Position numbers and translations under genes: made by a program. This document shows positions 6,959 to 14,872 of a DNA stretch of 17,141 nt, piece after piece; the first letter of the stretch is position 1, and every line of letters starts with the position of its first letter. The stretch covers positions 1-17,141 of the forward strand of contig JAMDCN010000112.1 of assembly GCA_023489025.1 (NCBI GenBank), given 5' to 3'. Below the pieces are notes generated by a model. It was not told where the DNA came from and made no database searches. It saw nothing but the letters and a program-made list of their open reading frames with translations. The stretch comes from Deltaproteobacteria bacterium (GTDB lineage: Bacteria; Desulfobacterota_E; Deferrimicrobia; Deferrimicrobiales; Deferrimicrobiaceae).

Positions 6959-7948
6959 ATGAGCCCGCAGAAGACGCGCCTCCGCATCGAAAACGAGATC
7001 CTCGAACGGCAGGGGAGGAAATATTCGGAGGAGGAGCAGGCGAACCACCTCATGAACCTCCTCATCGAGAACTACCCCCTCCGTTCGGCCGCGGTCCTCA
7101 TGCTCGAGCCGTCGGGACGGGGCGTGTCGGTCTTCGCCCACCGCGGTTTGTCCGGCGGCTTCATCAAGGAGATGTACAGCCGCCCGCTGCTGCCGGTCGT
7201 GGAGGCGGCCCTTTCGGGCGAGGTCGCGGTCTCCGCGGGCGACCCCCGGGCGGCGGATCCCTCCTTCCGGCTGGAGCATTCCTGCAAGTCCCTCTACGCG
7301 GCTCCTTGCCGCCTGCAGGAGGAGACGCTGGGCGTCTTCCTCGCGGACTCGGAGAGCCCCGATCTTCTCTCGGCGGAGGTCCGGGAGGAGTTCCGGGCGT
7401 ACGCCGCGCTGGTTGCGCTCTACCTCGCCATGCGGACCCTGAAGGGAAAGATCTCCCGCGTGCCCGACGTCGATTCCGTCACGGGGCTGTTCACCTTCAA
7501 GTATTTCCACGAGGTGCTCCACCGCGAGATCACCCGCGGGCGGAAGTTCCGGCACCCCGTAAGCCTGTTGTTCATCAAGGTGTGCCACCTCCGCGAGATG
7601 AACGAGATTTACGGCCACGTCGCCGCCGACCGGGCGCTCGCGGAAGCGACCGAGCGGATCAAGGCCGCGTTTCGCGAGGTGGACTACCTCGCCCGCTCGG
7701 GCGGAAACGTGCACGTCGTCATGCCCCAGCTCGACAAGGCGGACGCCGCGAAGGCGGCGGCCGCGCTCGCGCAGGCGATGGAGGTCTCGCCCATCGGAAA
7801 GGGCGAGGTGTTCCTGAAGCTGGCGATGGGCGTGGCCACCTACCCGCAGGACGGGGACACCGAGCGGGTCCTCATCCCCCACGTGGAGTCGATGGTCCAC
7901 GAGTCGATGCGGAAGGGAGGCAACGCGGTCAGCGTTTACAAGGATTAG
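6959..7948 (+). CDS. GAF domain protein with degenerate GGDEF domain
   Basis: This soluble 329-residue protein has a GAF-like sensor region at about 25-155 and a GGDEF-type domain at about 168-326. Fold landmarks of the latter are present (DSVTGLFTFKYF, NEIYGHVAADRAL, LAMGVATYPQDG). The active-site motif, however, reads G-G-N-V-H (248-252) instead of GG(D/E)EF, and the metal-binding aspartate of the LLxIDxD strand is replaced (LLFIKVCH, 203-210). It is therefore unlikely to make cyclic di-GMP. It may bind a nucleotide or partner, or act as a GAF-controlled signalling scaffold. The ATG at 6959 has AGGA six bases upstream. An AT-rich 44-base gap separates it from pgeF, and its TAG stop is immediately followed by repeat copy 1. 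Confidence 0.85.
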   Translation: MSPQKTRLRIENEILERQGRKYSEEEQANHLMNLLIENYPLRSAAVLMLEPSGRGVSVFAHRGLSGGFIKEMYSRPLLPVVEAALSGEVAVSAGDPRAADPSFRLEHSCKSLYAAPCRLQEETLGVFLADSESPDLLSAEVREEFRAYAALVALYLAMRTLKGKISRVPDVDSVTGLFTFKYFHEVLHREITRGRKFRHPVSLLFIKVCHLREMNEIYGHVAADRALAEATERIKAAFREVDYLARSGGNVHVVMPQLDKADAAKAAAALAQAMEVSPIGKGEVFLKLAMGVATYPQDGDTERVLIPHVESMVHESMRKGGNAVSVYKD

Positions 7949-8124
7949 CCCGCATGTCTCACCGGGGTTCGTCGCGAGACGGTGGATACGGGCGTGGATA
8001 CAAGGCGCGCGAACTTCGGGCACCGCAGGCGTAGTGGACACTACGTCGAGGAGCACGAAGGAGCGCAACGCAGTAGACATGCCCGTATCCGCCGGCGCAG
8101 CAGAAGCCTGGTGAGAAATGCGGG
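7949..8124 (+). repeat. Palindromic dispersed repeat, copy 1 (176 bp)
   Basis: This is an imperfect palindrome. The left arm (7949-8011) and right arm (8063-8124) are reverse complements over most of their length, with outer ends CCCGCATGTCTCACC and GGTGAGAAATGCGGG. The arms are distinguishable, so the element has an orientation. A central hairpin has a 7-bp stem (8028-8034 with 8041-8047) and a six-base loop. The same element occurs inverted at 12537-12711. It is flanked by TTAG on both sides (7945-7948 and 8125-8128), and the left TTAG contains the stop codon of the preceding gene. Short open frames inside it (starting MSHRGSS and, on the minus strand, MSTALRS) look like by-products of the repeat, not genes. 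Confidence 0.92.
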
Positions 8125-8144
8125 TTAGGGCCTGTCTTTTTTTT
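8063..8144 (+). terminator. Possible terminator: repeat arm followed by a T8 tract
   Basis: A run of eight T (8137-8144) follows the right end of repeat copy 1 by 12 bases. The transcribed repeat would fold into a very long hairpin ending at 8124. The geometry is not that of a standard intrinsic terminator, because the T run does not abut the stem. Still, hairpin plus T run lies just where transcription from the upstream operon should stop before the rho promoter. Confidence 0.35.
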
Positions 8145-8155
8145 CTCGATTTTCC

Positions 8156-8185
8156 TTGACATCGCGAAACGGCGCGGCGGAAAAT
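8156..8185 (+). promoter_or_regulatory. Candidate rho promoter
   Basis: A perfect -35 box TTGACA (8156-8161) is followed after 18 bases by GAAAAT (8180-8185, 4 of 6 matches to TATAAT). It lies about 100 bases upstream of the rho start, leaving a leader of roughly 95 bases. Long leaders are common for rho, which often regulates its own transcription. The leader holds a small stem (ATGGG/CCCAT, 8242-8259) but no recognised riboswitch. The rest of the 7949-8286 gap is the repeat and the T run. Confidence 0.55.
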
Positions 8186-8286
8186 GAATCGTATTGCCGG
8201 AACGATTCCCTACCGGAGTTTTTCAACTCATCTTCGTCATCATGGGGTCTCCATCCCATAAGACCGTCATGCCTGGGGGGAAGTGC

Positions 8287-9534
8287 ATGAATTTGAAAGA
8301 TCTCAAGGGGATGCGTATCGGCGAGCTGACCGATATCGCGAAGAACCTCAACGTCGACAACGCGGCGGGACTCAAGAAGCAGGAGCTCATTTACGCGATT
8401 CTCCAGGCCCAGACCGACCAGGAAGTGATCGTCTCCGGCGAGGGCGTCCTCGAGGTGCTCCCCGACGGGTACGGGTTCCTCCGCTCCCCGGACTCGAACT
8501 ACCTCCCGGGGCCCGACGACATCTACGTCTCCCCGTCCCAGATCCGGCGCTTCGGCCTGCGGACCGGCGACACGATCAGCGGGCAGATCCGCGCGCCGAA
8601 GGGGGAGGAGCGGTACTTCGCCCTCCTCAAGGTCGAGAAGATCAACTTCGAGGACCCCGAGGTCAGCAAGGACAAGATCATCTTCGACAACCTGACGCCG
8701 CTCTACCCGCAGGTCAAGTTCAAGATGGAGCACGAGGCGGAGAACTACTCCACCCGGGTCATCGACCTCATGGCCCCCATCGGGAAGGGGCAGCGGGCCC
8801 TCATCACCTCGCCCCCCCGCGCGGGGAAGACGATCATCCTCCAGAACATCGCGAACGCGCTGACGAGGAACCACCCCGAGGTCGTCCTCATCGTGCTCCT
8901 CATCGACGAGCGCCCCGAGGAAGTGACCGACATGCAGCGGAGCGTGAAGGGCGAAGTGATCTCCTCGACCTTCGACGAGCCGGCCCAGCGGCACGTCCAG
9001 GTGGCCGAGATGGTCCTCGAAAAGGCGAAGCGGCTCGTCGAGCACAAGAAGGACGTGGTGATCCTCCTCGACAGCATCACGCGCCTCGCCCGCGCCTACA
9101 ACGCGGTCGTCCCGCCGTCGGGGAAGGTCCTGTCGGGCGGCGTGGACGCGAACGCCCTCCAGAAGCCGAAGCGGTTCTTCGGGGCGGCCCGGAACATCGA
9201 GGAGGGGGGCTCGCTCACGATCATCGCGACGGCCCTGATCGAGACCGGCAGCCGGATGGACGAGGTGATCTTCGAGGAGTTCAAGGGGACGGGGAACAAC
9301 GAGCTCGTCCTCGACCGGAAGATCGCCGAGAAGCGGATCTTCCCCGCCATCGACATCAACAAGTCCGGCACCCGGAAGGAGGAGCTCCTCCTCGAGAAGG
9401 CGGTCCTCCAGCGCGTCTGGATCCTCCGGAAGTTCCTCTCCCCGCTGTCGCCGGCGGAGAGCATGGAGTTCCTCCTCGACAAGATCTCCAAGACGAAGAC
9501 GAACAAGGAATTCCTCGAGTCGATGAACTCTTGA
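8287..9534 (+). CDS. rho: Transcription termination factor Rho
   Basis: This is the hexameric RNA-dependent ATPase/helicase that ends transcription of untranslated RNA. Of 415 residues, the N-terminal helical domain (about 1-45, [19 protein letters not shown]) is followed by a cold-shock-like RNA-binding domain (about 48-120). This contains the RNP1 motif DGYGFLR (60-66). The RecA-like ATPase domain (about 130-405) has Walker A SPPRAGKT (175-182), the Walker B aspartate in [16 protein letters not shown], and the Q/R-loop region with [14 protein letters not shown]. Length and motifs are complete, with no insertion domain. The start at 8287 matches the family N-terminus; upstream in-frame ATGs at 8242 and 8269 would add unrelated residues. 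The only ribosome-site candidate is a G-rich GGGGGGAAG just upstream. Confidence 0.97.
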   Translation: MNLKDLKGMRIGELTDIAKNLNVDNAAGLKKQELIYAILQAQTDQEVIVSGEGVLEVLPDGYGFLRSPDSNYLPGPDDIYVSPSQIRRFGLRTGDTISGQIRAPKGEERYFALLKVEKINFEDPEVSKDKIIFDNLTPLYPQVKFKMEHEAENYSTRVIDLMAPIGKGQRALITSPPRAGKTIILQNIANALTRNHPEVVLIVLLIDERPEEVTDMQRSVKGEVISSTFDEPAQRHVQVAEMVLEKAKRLVEHKKDVVILLDSITRLARAYNAVVPPSGKVLSGGVDANALQKPKRFFGAARNIEEGGSLTIIATALIETGSRMDEVIFEEFKGTGNNELVLDRKIAEKRIFPAIDINKSGTRKEELLLEKAVLQRVWILRKFLSPLSPAESMEFLLDKISKTKTNKEFLESMNS

Positions 9535-9560
9535 GACCGAACAAGGGAGACCAGCGTCCG

Positions 9561-9761
9561 ATGAAGGCGAACATCCATCCGAAATACATGCCGTCCACGG
9601 TCAAGTGCGCCTGCGGGAATACGTTCGAGACGATGTCGACGACGCCGGAGATCAAGGTGGCGATCTGCTCCAACTGCCACCCCTTCTTCACCGGCAAGCA
9701 GAAGCTCGTCGACACCGCCGGGCGCATCGAGAAGTTCCAGAAGAAGTACGAGAAGGCCTGA
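9561..9761 (+). CDS. rpmE: 50S ribosomal protein L31 (zinc-binding type)
   Basis: This is a 66-residue large-subunit ribosomal protein. It starts MKANIHPKY and carries four cysteines in two pairs (KCACG at 16-20 and ICSNCHPF at 35-42), the C+ zinc-ribbon form as opposed to the zinc-free paralogue. The C-terminal KFQKKYEK tail is typical. It lies 26 bases after rho, with AAGGGAGA (9543-9550) as ribosome site; the rho-rpmE pair is widespread. Nothing unusual is seen. Confidence 0.96.
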   Translation: MKANIHPKYMPSTVKCACGNTFETMSTTPEIKVAICSNCHPFFTGKQKLVDTAGRIEKFQKKYEKA

Positions 9762-9762
9762 A

Positions 9763-9785
9763 GGCCCGGCCTTCCCGGGCCGCTT
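9763..9785 (+). terminator. Hairpin after rpmE, weak terminator or attenuator
   Basis: GGCCCGG (9763-9769) and CCGGGCC (9775-9781) form a perfect 7-bp stem around a five-base loop, beginning two bases after the rpmE stop codon. Only three T follow (9784-9786), so it may be a partial terminator, a 3'-end stabiliser or a Rho-assisted stop, not a full intrinsic terminator. It separates rho-rpmE from the thyX-DUF1385-prfA group. Confidence 0.45.
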
Positions 9786-9809
9786 TCCCCGCCGCGGGCG
9801 CATTTCCCC

Positions 9810-10529
9810 GTGAACGTCGTCCTGCTGCAGTGCACGCCCGAGCCGGAGCGGCTCGTCGCGCTTGCGGCGCGCCTGTGCTACTCCCCCGCGACGATCGGGG
9901 ATCTTCAGGAGGAGATCTCCCGGAAGGACGTGCGCGGCCTCGTCCGGCGCGTTCTCGCGATGGGGCACGCCTCGGTCCTCGAGCACGTGACCTTCACCTA
10001 CGGCGTCGAGGGGATCTCCCGCGCGGCGTCGCACCAGCTCGTCCGGCATCGGATCGCCTCCTATTCGCAGCAGAGCCAGCGGTACGTGACGGCGGAATTC
10101 GGATACGTGACGCCGGGGACGATCGGCGGAACGGCGGCGGACGGCGAAGGCGGGCCGTTCCGCGACCGGTACCGGAAGCACATGAAGGCCGGCGCGAAGC
10201 TTTACGGCGAGATGGTGAAGGCCGGGATCCCGCCGGAGGACGCGCGGTTCGTGTTGCCCAACGCGACGGAGACGAAGATCCTCGTGACGATGAACGCCCG
10301 GGAGCTCCACCATTTCTTCGCCCTGCGGACCTGCCGCCGGGCGCAGTGGGAGATCCGCGCGATGGCGATGGAGATGCTCCGGATCGCGAAGGCGAAGGCG
10401 CCGCTGTTGTTCGAGGACGCGGGGCCCGGCTGCCGGCGGGGCCGCTGCCCCGAGGGGAAGATGAGCTGCGGGGACGCGCGGGGAGTCCGGCGGGAGATCG
10501 AGGCCCTGTCGGGAGGGGAGCGCGCATGA
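9810..10529 (+). CDS. thyX: Flavin-dependent thymidylate synthase ThyX
   Basis: This 239-residue enzyme makes dTMP from dUMP using methylene-tetrahydrofolate, NADPH and FAD, replacing classical ThyA. The ThyX signature RHRX7S is intact: Arg79, His80, Arg81 and Ser89 in [25 protein letters not shown] (53-64) and [18 protein letters not shown] are the other conserved blocks. The C-terminus has a Cys-containing tail ([17 protein letters not shown]) seen in many ThyX proteins. It starts at GTG 9810 with no clear ribosome site and ends in an ATGA overlap with the DUF1385 gene. It uses the reduced-flavin route, so thyA may be missing from this genome; that cannot be checked here. Confidence 0.95.
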   Translation: MNVVLLQCTPEPERLVALAARLCYSPATIGDLQEEISRKDVRGLVRRVLAMGHASVLEHVTFTYGVEGISRAASHQLVRHRIASYSQQSQRYVTAEFGYVTPGTIGGTAADGEGGPFRDRYRKHMKAGAKLYGEMVKAGIPPEDARFVLPNATETKILVTMNARELHHFFALRTCRRAQWEIRAMAMEMLRIAKAKAPLLFEDAGPGCRRGRCPEGKMSCGDARGVRREIEALSGGERA

Positions 10530-11479
10530 CCGCCGAGCCGAAGGAGCTCGTCCTCGGCGGGCAGGCCGTCATCGAGGGCGTGATGATGAAAGGCCGGTCG
10601 ACCTTCGCGGTGGCGGTCCGGACGGCGGGCGGGGAGATCCGTGTCCGGGACTTCCCGATCGCGGAGGGGCCGGTCCGGGCGCGCCTGTCCAGGGTGCCGT
10701 TCGTGCGGGGGGTCGTGACGATGGCGGCGATGCTCGTCATCGGGTACCGGGCGCTTCAGTTCTCCGCCGACGAGGCGATGGCGGACGCGGAAAAGCCCGG
10801 CACGGCGGGCGACGCCGCCGGCGGAAAGGGCGCAAAGGGGAAGATGGGAACGCTCGCCATGACCGGGACCCTGTTCCTGGCGCTCGCCGCCGGGATCGGG
10901 CTCTTCTTTCTCGTGCCGCTGTTCCTCGCGCGGGGGCTGGCGGCATTCTGGCCCGCCGTCGCCGGCCCAATCGCCTTCAACCTGGCCGACGGGGTCATCC
11001 GGGTCCTGATCTTCGTGGGCTACATCCTCGCCATCGGCCTTTCGAAGGACATCCGGCGGGTCTTCCAGTACCACGGCGCGGAGCACAAGGTGGTCCACGC
11101 GTACGAGAGGGAGGCGGACCTGTCGCCGGAGAGCGTGAAGCGGTTCCCCAATCTCCACCCGCGGTGCGGCACGAGCTTCCTGCTCTTCGTCATGGTCATC
11201 AGCATCCTCGTCTTCTCCCTCATCCCGCACGGGAGCTCGCTGGCGGCCAAGGCCCTGATGCGGCTGCTGCTGCTCCCCGTGATTGCGGGGATCTCGTACG
11301 AGGCGCTCCGGCTGTCGGCCCGGAAGGCCGGTTCGCCGCTCTTCCGGGCGCTGGTCGCCCCGGGGCTCGTCCTCCAGAAGCTGACGACCCGGGAGCCGGA
11401 CGTCGCGCAGATCGAGGTGGCCATCGCGTCGTTCCGGCGCGTCGCGCCCGGCGGCGAGGGGGTTCCCCGTGTGGGATAA
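10526..11479 (+). CDS. DUF1385 (YqhQ-like) membrane protein
   Basis: This 317-residue integral membrane protein of the DUF1385/YqhQ family has, to my knowledge, no settled function; databases sometimes label it a putative metal-dependent enzyme. It has the family N-terminal block [13 protein letters not shown] (11-23), a charged Gly/Lys-rich loop (about 88-107), hydrophobic segments near 110-135 and 150-172, and the conserved YHGAEHK (182-188). HPRCGTSF (211-218) and more hydrophobic segments (about 217-235 and 243-258) follow. The paired histidines, Glu and Cys in these blocks could bind metal. It overlaps thyX by four bases and prfA by eleven. Genes of this family often precede prfA, which suggests but does not prove a link to translation or ribosome maintenance. 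Confidence 0.9.
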   Translation: MTAEPKELVLGGQAVIEGVMMKGRSTFAVAVRTAGGEIRVRDFPIAEGPVRARLSRVPFVRGVVTMAAMLVIGYRALQFSADEAMADAEKPGTAGDAAGGKGAKGKMGTLAMTGTLFLALAAGIGLFFLVPLFLARGLAAFWPAVAGPIAFNLADGVIRVLIFVGYILAIGLSKDIRRVFQYHGAEHKVVHAYEREADLSPESVKRFPNLHPRCGTSFLLFVMVISILVFSLIPHGSSLAAKALMRLLLLPVIAGISYEALRLSARKAGSPLFRALVAPGLVLQKLTTREPDVAQIEVAIASFRRVAPGGEGVPRVG

Positions 11480-12536
11480 GCTGGATGCCGTCGCGGGGCG
11501 CGTCGCGGAGCTGGAGCGGCTTCTCTCGGACCCCGCTGTCATCGGCAACCCGCGGGAGCTCCAACGGGTGGGCCGCGAGCTGGCCGAGGTCCGGCCGATC
11601 GCGGAGGCGTACGCCCGGTACCGGAGGGTGGAGGAGGAGCTCGCGCAGAACCGGGAGATGGCCGAGGACGAGGGCGACGCCGGGATCCGGGCGCTGGCGC
11701 GCGAGGAGATCGCCCGCCTCACGGCCGAGCGCGAGCGGCTTGCGGGGGAGATCCGCATGCTCCTGCTGCCGCGCGACCCCAACGACGACAAGAACATCCT
11801 GATCGAGATCCGGGCCGGCGCCGGCGGGGAAGAGGCCGCGCTGTTCGCCTCCGAGCTCTTCCGCGCCTACTCGATGTACGCGGCGGGGAAGGGGTGGAAG
11901 GTCGAGACCCTCTCCCACAGCGCCACGGGCCTGGGCGGCACCAAGGAGATCATCGCGATGGTCGAGGGGAAGGGGGCGTACAGCCGCCTCAAGTTCGAGA
12001 GCGGCGTCCACCGCGTCCAGCGGGTCCCCGAGACCGAGGCGGGGGGGCGGATCCACACCTCGACGGTCACGGTCGCCGTGATGCCCGAGGCCGAGGACGT
12101 CGACGTCCGGATCAACCCCGAGGACCTGCGGATCGACGTGTTCCGCTCCGGGGGTCCCGGCGGGCAGAGCGTCAACACGACCGACTCGGCGGTCCGGATC
12201 ACCCACGCCCCGACCGGTCTCGTCGTCCAGTGCCAGGACGAGAAATCCCAGCTCAAGAACAAGTCCAAGGCGCTCAAGATCCTTCGCTCCCGCCTCTACG
12301 ACCTGGAGCAGGAGCGGCTGCGCGCCGAGCGCGCCGAGGCGCGGCGCTCCCAGGTCGGGACCGGCGACCGGAGCGAGCGGATCCGCACCTACAACTTCCC
12401 GCAGAATCGCGTCACCGACCACCGCGTCGGTCTGACCGTCCACCAGCTGGCGCAGGTGCTGGACGGCGGCTTCGACCCGTTCGTCGACGCCCTGATCGCG
12501 AAGGCCCAGGTCGAGGCGCTCCGCAACGCCGGCTAG
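11469..12536 (+). CDS. prfA: Peptide chain release factor 1
   Basis: RF1 recognises UAA and UAG stop codons and releases the nascent peptide. In 355 residues it has the N-terminal coiled region (1-100), the stop-codon recognition segment with P-E-T (187-189, the PxT tripeptide of RF1), and the catalytic loop [19 protein letters not shown]. In that loop GGQ is at 231-233, the glutamine methylated by PrmC. C-terminal [11 protein letters not shown] is typical of RF1. The GTG start lies inside the end of the DUF1385 gene, with GAGGGG just upstream. Its TAG stop is immediately followed by repeat copy 2, which separates it from prmC; these two genes are usually adjacent or overlapping. Confidence 0.97.
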   Translation: MWDKLDAVAGRVAELERLLSDPAVIGNPRELQRVGRELAEVRPIAEAYARYRRVEEELAQNREMAEDEGDAGIRALAREEIARLTAERERLAGEIRMLLLPRDPNDDKNILIEIRAGAGGEEAALFASELFRAYSMYAAGKGWKVETLSHSATGLGGTKEIIAMVEGKGAYSRLKFESGVHRVQRVPETEAGGRIHTSTVTVAVMPEAEDVDVRINPEDLRIDVFRSGGPGGQSVNTTDSAVRITHAPTGLVVQCQDEKSQLKNKSKALKILRSRLYDLEQERLRAERAEARRSQVGTGDRSERIRTYNFPQNRVTDHRVGLTVHQLAQVLDGGFDPFVDALIAKAQVEALRNAG

Positions 12537-12711
12537 CCCGCATGTCCCACCAGGCTTCTGCTGCGGCGGCGGATACGGGCATGTCTACCGCGTTGCGCTC
12601 GGTCGGGCTCCTCGACGCACCGTCCAGTGCGTCTCCGGGGCCCTCGGTCGCGCGCCTTGTATCCACGCCCGTCTCCACCGCCTCGCGACGAACCCTGGTG
12701 AGACATGCGGG
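12537..12711 (-). repeat. Palindromic dispersed repeat, copy 2 (175 bp, inverted)
   Basis: On the minus strand this matches copy 1 (7949-8124). The arms agree at about 118 of 125 positions by hand count, while the 50-base centre (12599-12648) is diverged. The centre still forms a hairpin: GACGCAC (12614-12620) pairs with GTGCGTC (12627-12633) around a six-base loop. Outer ends are CCCGCATGTCCCACC and GGTGAGACATGCGGG. The flanks are CTAG (12533-12536, containing the prfA stop codon) and CTCG (12712-12715), an imperfect 4-bp direct repeat. The open frames through it (beginning MSHQASA, or MSHQGSS on the minus strand) are explained by the repeat. Confidence 0.92.
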
Positions 12712-12729
12712 CTCGCGCCCGCTCCCCCC

Positions 12730-13575
12730 GTGAAACTCGCCGAGCTCCTCGCGCTCTGCCGCCGGGAGATGGCGCGTCGCCGCCCCCCCGGAGATCCGGC
12801 CGTCGAGATCCTCGTCTCGGCCGCGACCGGCATCCCACGGTCCCGGCTCCTCCTCGAGGGGGACCGGGAGGTGGGGGACGTCGCGGGCCGCCTCCGCGGC
12901 TGGATGGAACGGCTCGCCGCGGGGGAGCCGCTCCAGTATGTCCTGGGGGCGTGGGACTTTTTCGGGCGGGAGTTCCTCCTGTCGCGCGAGACGCTCATCC
13001 CGCGTCCGGAGACGGAGGGGCTGGTGGAGGCGGTGCTCGATTCGCTGCGGCGGACCGGGCGGAAGGATCCCCTCGCGCTCGACGTGGGGACCGGCTGCGG
13101 GGCGATCGCGGTGACGCTGGCCGCCGAGATGCCGTTCCTGCGGGCCGTCGCCGTGGACCTGTCCGCCGGGGCCCTGCGCGTGGCCCGGGGGAACGCGCGC
13201 CGCCTGGGCGTCGCGGACCGCGTGTTTTTCGCCTGCGGCGACGGATATTGCGCCTTGAAAAGCGGGGGCCGTTTTGATGTAGTGGTGTCGAACCCCCCTT
13301 ACGTGTCGGAGGGAGAGTGGCCCTTTCTCCCCGCGGACGTGCGCGATTTCGAGCCGGCCGGAGCGCTCCTGGCGGGCCCCGACGGGCTCTCCGTGCTCAG
13401 GCGCCTTGTCGGCGAGGCCGCCGGATACCTGCGGCCGGACGGCGATTTGTGGTGCGAGATCGGTGCGTCGCAAGGAGAGGCGGTCCGCCGGCTCCCGTCT
13501 CCCGGCCTCCGGTTTGCCGGGATCCTTCCGGACCTCTCGGGGCGGGACCGGGTCGCGCGGTGGACGAGGGAGTAG
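12730..13575 (+). CDS. prmC: Release factor glutamine methyltransferase PrmC
   Basis: PrmC (HemK family) methylates the glutamine of the GGQ motif in RF1 and RF2 using S-adenosylmethionine. The 281 residues include an N-terminal helical substrate-binding domain (about 1-85) and a Rossmann methyltransferase domain. Motif I is DVGTGCGAIA (118-127), and the substrate-glutamine motif NPPY is at 188-191. LIPRPETE (89-96) is also conserved. The start is GTG at 12730. The sequence before it is the repeat edge plus a C-rich stretch, and no Shine-Dalgarno site is visible. The gene sits 193 bases after prfA because repeat copy 2 lies between them, so it may depend on readthrough past a long hairpin. 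Confidence 0.94.
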   Translation: MKLAELLALCRREMARRRPPGDPAVEILVSAATGIPRSRLLLEGDREVGDVAGRLRGWMERLAAGEPLQYVLGAWDFFGREFLLSRETLIPRPETEGLVEAVLDSLRRTGRKDPLALDVGTGCGAIAVTLAAEMPFLRAVAVDLSAGALRVARGNARRLGVADRVFFACGDGYCALKSGGRFDVVVSNPPYVSEGEWPFLPADVRDFEPAGALLAGPDGLSVLRRLVGEAAGYLRPDGDLWCEIGASQGEAVRRLPSPGLRFAGILPDLSGRDRVARWTRE

Positions 13576-13600
13576 GGGTGCACGTCTCACGGGAGTCGCG

Positions 13601-14872
13601 ATGGATGTCTTCGTGATCAAGGGGGGCAAGAGGCTCAAGGGGACGGTGCGCGTCTCGGGCGCGAAGAACGCGGCGCTCCCGGCGATGGCGGCCGCGCTGC
13701 TGGCGGACGGCCCCGTGGACATCGTCGGCGTCCCGCGGCTGCGCGACGTCGCGACGTTCGGCAAGCTTCTGACCCTGATGGGCGCGCGGGTCGACCGGCT
13801 CGAGGAGGGGGGGGACGGCCGGGAGACGGTCCGCGTCGACGCCCGCCGCGCGAGGAAGGCCGAGGCGCCGTACGATCTCGTCAAGACGATGCGCGCCTCC
13901 GTGCTCGTCCTCGGGCCCCTCGTCGCCCGCTTCGGGAAGGCCCGGATCTCCCTCCCCGGGGGATGCGCTATCGGGGCCCGTCCCATCGACCAGCACCTCA
14001 AGGGGCTCGAGCTCATGGGGGCGAAGACGCGGCTCTCGAGCGGGTACGTCGAGGTCTCGGCGAAGCGGCTCAAGGGGGGGCGCATCTCCTTCGACCTCAA
14101 GACGGTGACGGGGACGGAGAACCTCATGATGGCCGCCACGCTGGCCCGGGGCACGACGGTGCTGGCCAACGCGGCGCGCGAGCCCGAGGTGTGCGACCTC
14201 GCGAGGGCGCTCCGCGCCATGGGGGCGGACATCGAGGGAGAGGGGACCGACGAGATCGTGGTCCGCGGCGTGCCGGCGCTGCACGGCGCGCGGTACCCGC
14301 TCATGGCCGACCGGATCGAGGCGGCGACGCTCCTGCTCGCCGGCGCGATCACCGGAGGCGACGTGACGGTCGCCGGGGCCGATCCCTCCGCGATGGGGGC
14401 CGCCCTGGGGAAGATCGCGGAGACCGGCGCCGAGATCTCGGCCGTCCCGGCCGGCGTGCGGGTCCGCCGGACGGAGCCGATCCGCTCGGTGAACCTCGAG
14501 ACGGCCCCGTACCCCGGTTTCCCGACCGACGTCCAGGCGCAGTTCATGGCCTACATGTGCCTGGGCGACGGCGAAAGCGTCATCCGCGAGACGATCTTCG
14601 AGAACCGGTTCATGCACGTGGCGGAACTCCGGCGGATGGGGGCGCGGATCGACGTGTCCGGGAACACGGCGGCGGTGAAGGGGGTCCCGAAACTTTCCGG
14701 CGCGCCGCTCATGGCGACCGACCTGCGCGCCTCCGCATCGCTCGTGCTCGCGGGCCTCGCAGCCGAGAACACGACGGAGATCCTGCGGATCTACCACCTT
14801 GACCGGGGCTACGAGTCGCTGGAGAGCAAGCTGTCGTCCCTGGGCGCCGACATCCGGCGCGTCCAGGAGTAG
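13601..14872 (+). CDS. murA: UDP-N-acetylglucosamine 1-carboxyvinyltransferase MurA
   Basis: This cytoplasmic enzyme performs the first committed step of peptidoglycan synthesis, transferring enolpyruvate from PEP to UDP-GlcNAc. It has 423 residues, the normal length. The N-terminal SGAKNAALP block (19-27) holds the Lys-Asn pair. The catalytic loop [15 protein letters not shown] places the reactive cysteine at 122, so this is the Cys form targeted by fosfomycin, not the resistant Asp form. GYPTD-like [10 protein letters not shown] and a conserved C-terminal HLDRGYE are present. The ATG at 13601 fits the family, although the prmC-murA gap (25 bases) has no strong ribosome site; GGGAG at 13591 is the nearest. 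Confidence 0.96.
   Translation: MDVFVIKGGKRLKGTVRVSGAKNAALPAMAAALLADGPVDIVGVPRLRDVATFGKLLTLMGARVDRLEEGGDGRETVRVDARRARKAEAPYDLVKTMRASVLVLGPLVARFGKARISLPGGCAIGARPIDQHLKGLELMGAKTRLSSGYVEVSAKRLKGGRISFDLKTVTGTENLMMAATLARGTTVLANAAREPEVCDLARALRAMGADIEGEGTDEIVVRGVPALHGARYPLMADRIEAATLLLAGAITGGDVTVAGADPSAMGAALGKIAETGAEISAVPAGVRVRRTEPIRSVNLETAPYPGFPTDVQAQFMAYMCLGDGESVIRETIFENRFMHVAELRRMGARIDVSGNTAAVKGVPKLSGAPLMATDLRASASLVLAGLAAENTTEILRIYHLDRGYESLESKLSSLGADIRRVQE

Noticed and set aside
7949..8124. Repeat copies as a CRISPR array or tRNA-like gene
   Set aside because: There is one long palindrome per locus, with no direct repeat-spacer pattern, no cloverleaf and no anticodon arm.
8194..8286. Longer Rho N-terminus from upstream in-frame starts
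   Set aside because: The added residues do not resemble Rho proteins, whereas MNLKDLKGM is the usual beginning.
8225..8286. Riboswitch in the rho leader
   Set aside because: Only a 5-bp stem is visible and no known aptamer pattern was recognised.
12412..14547. 711-codon minus-strand open frame across prfA, repeat, prmC and murA
   Set aside because: It crosses three certain plus-strand genes and the repeat, and its translation shows no recognisable domain.
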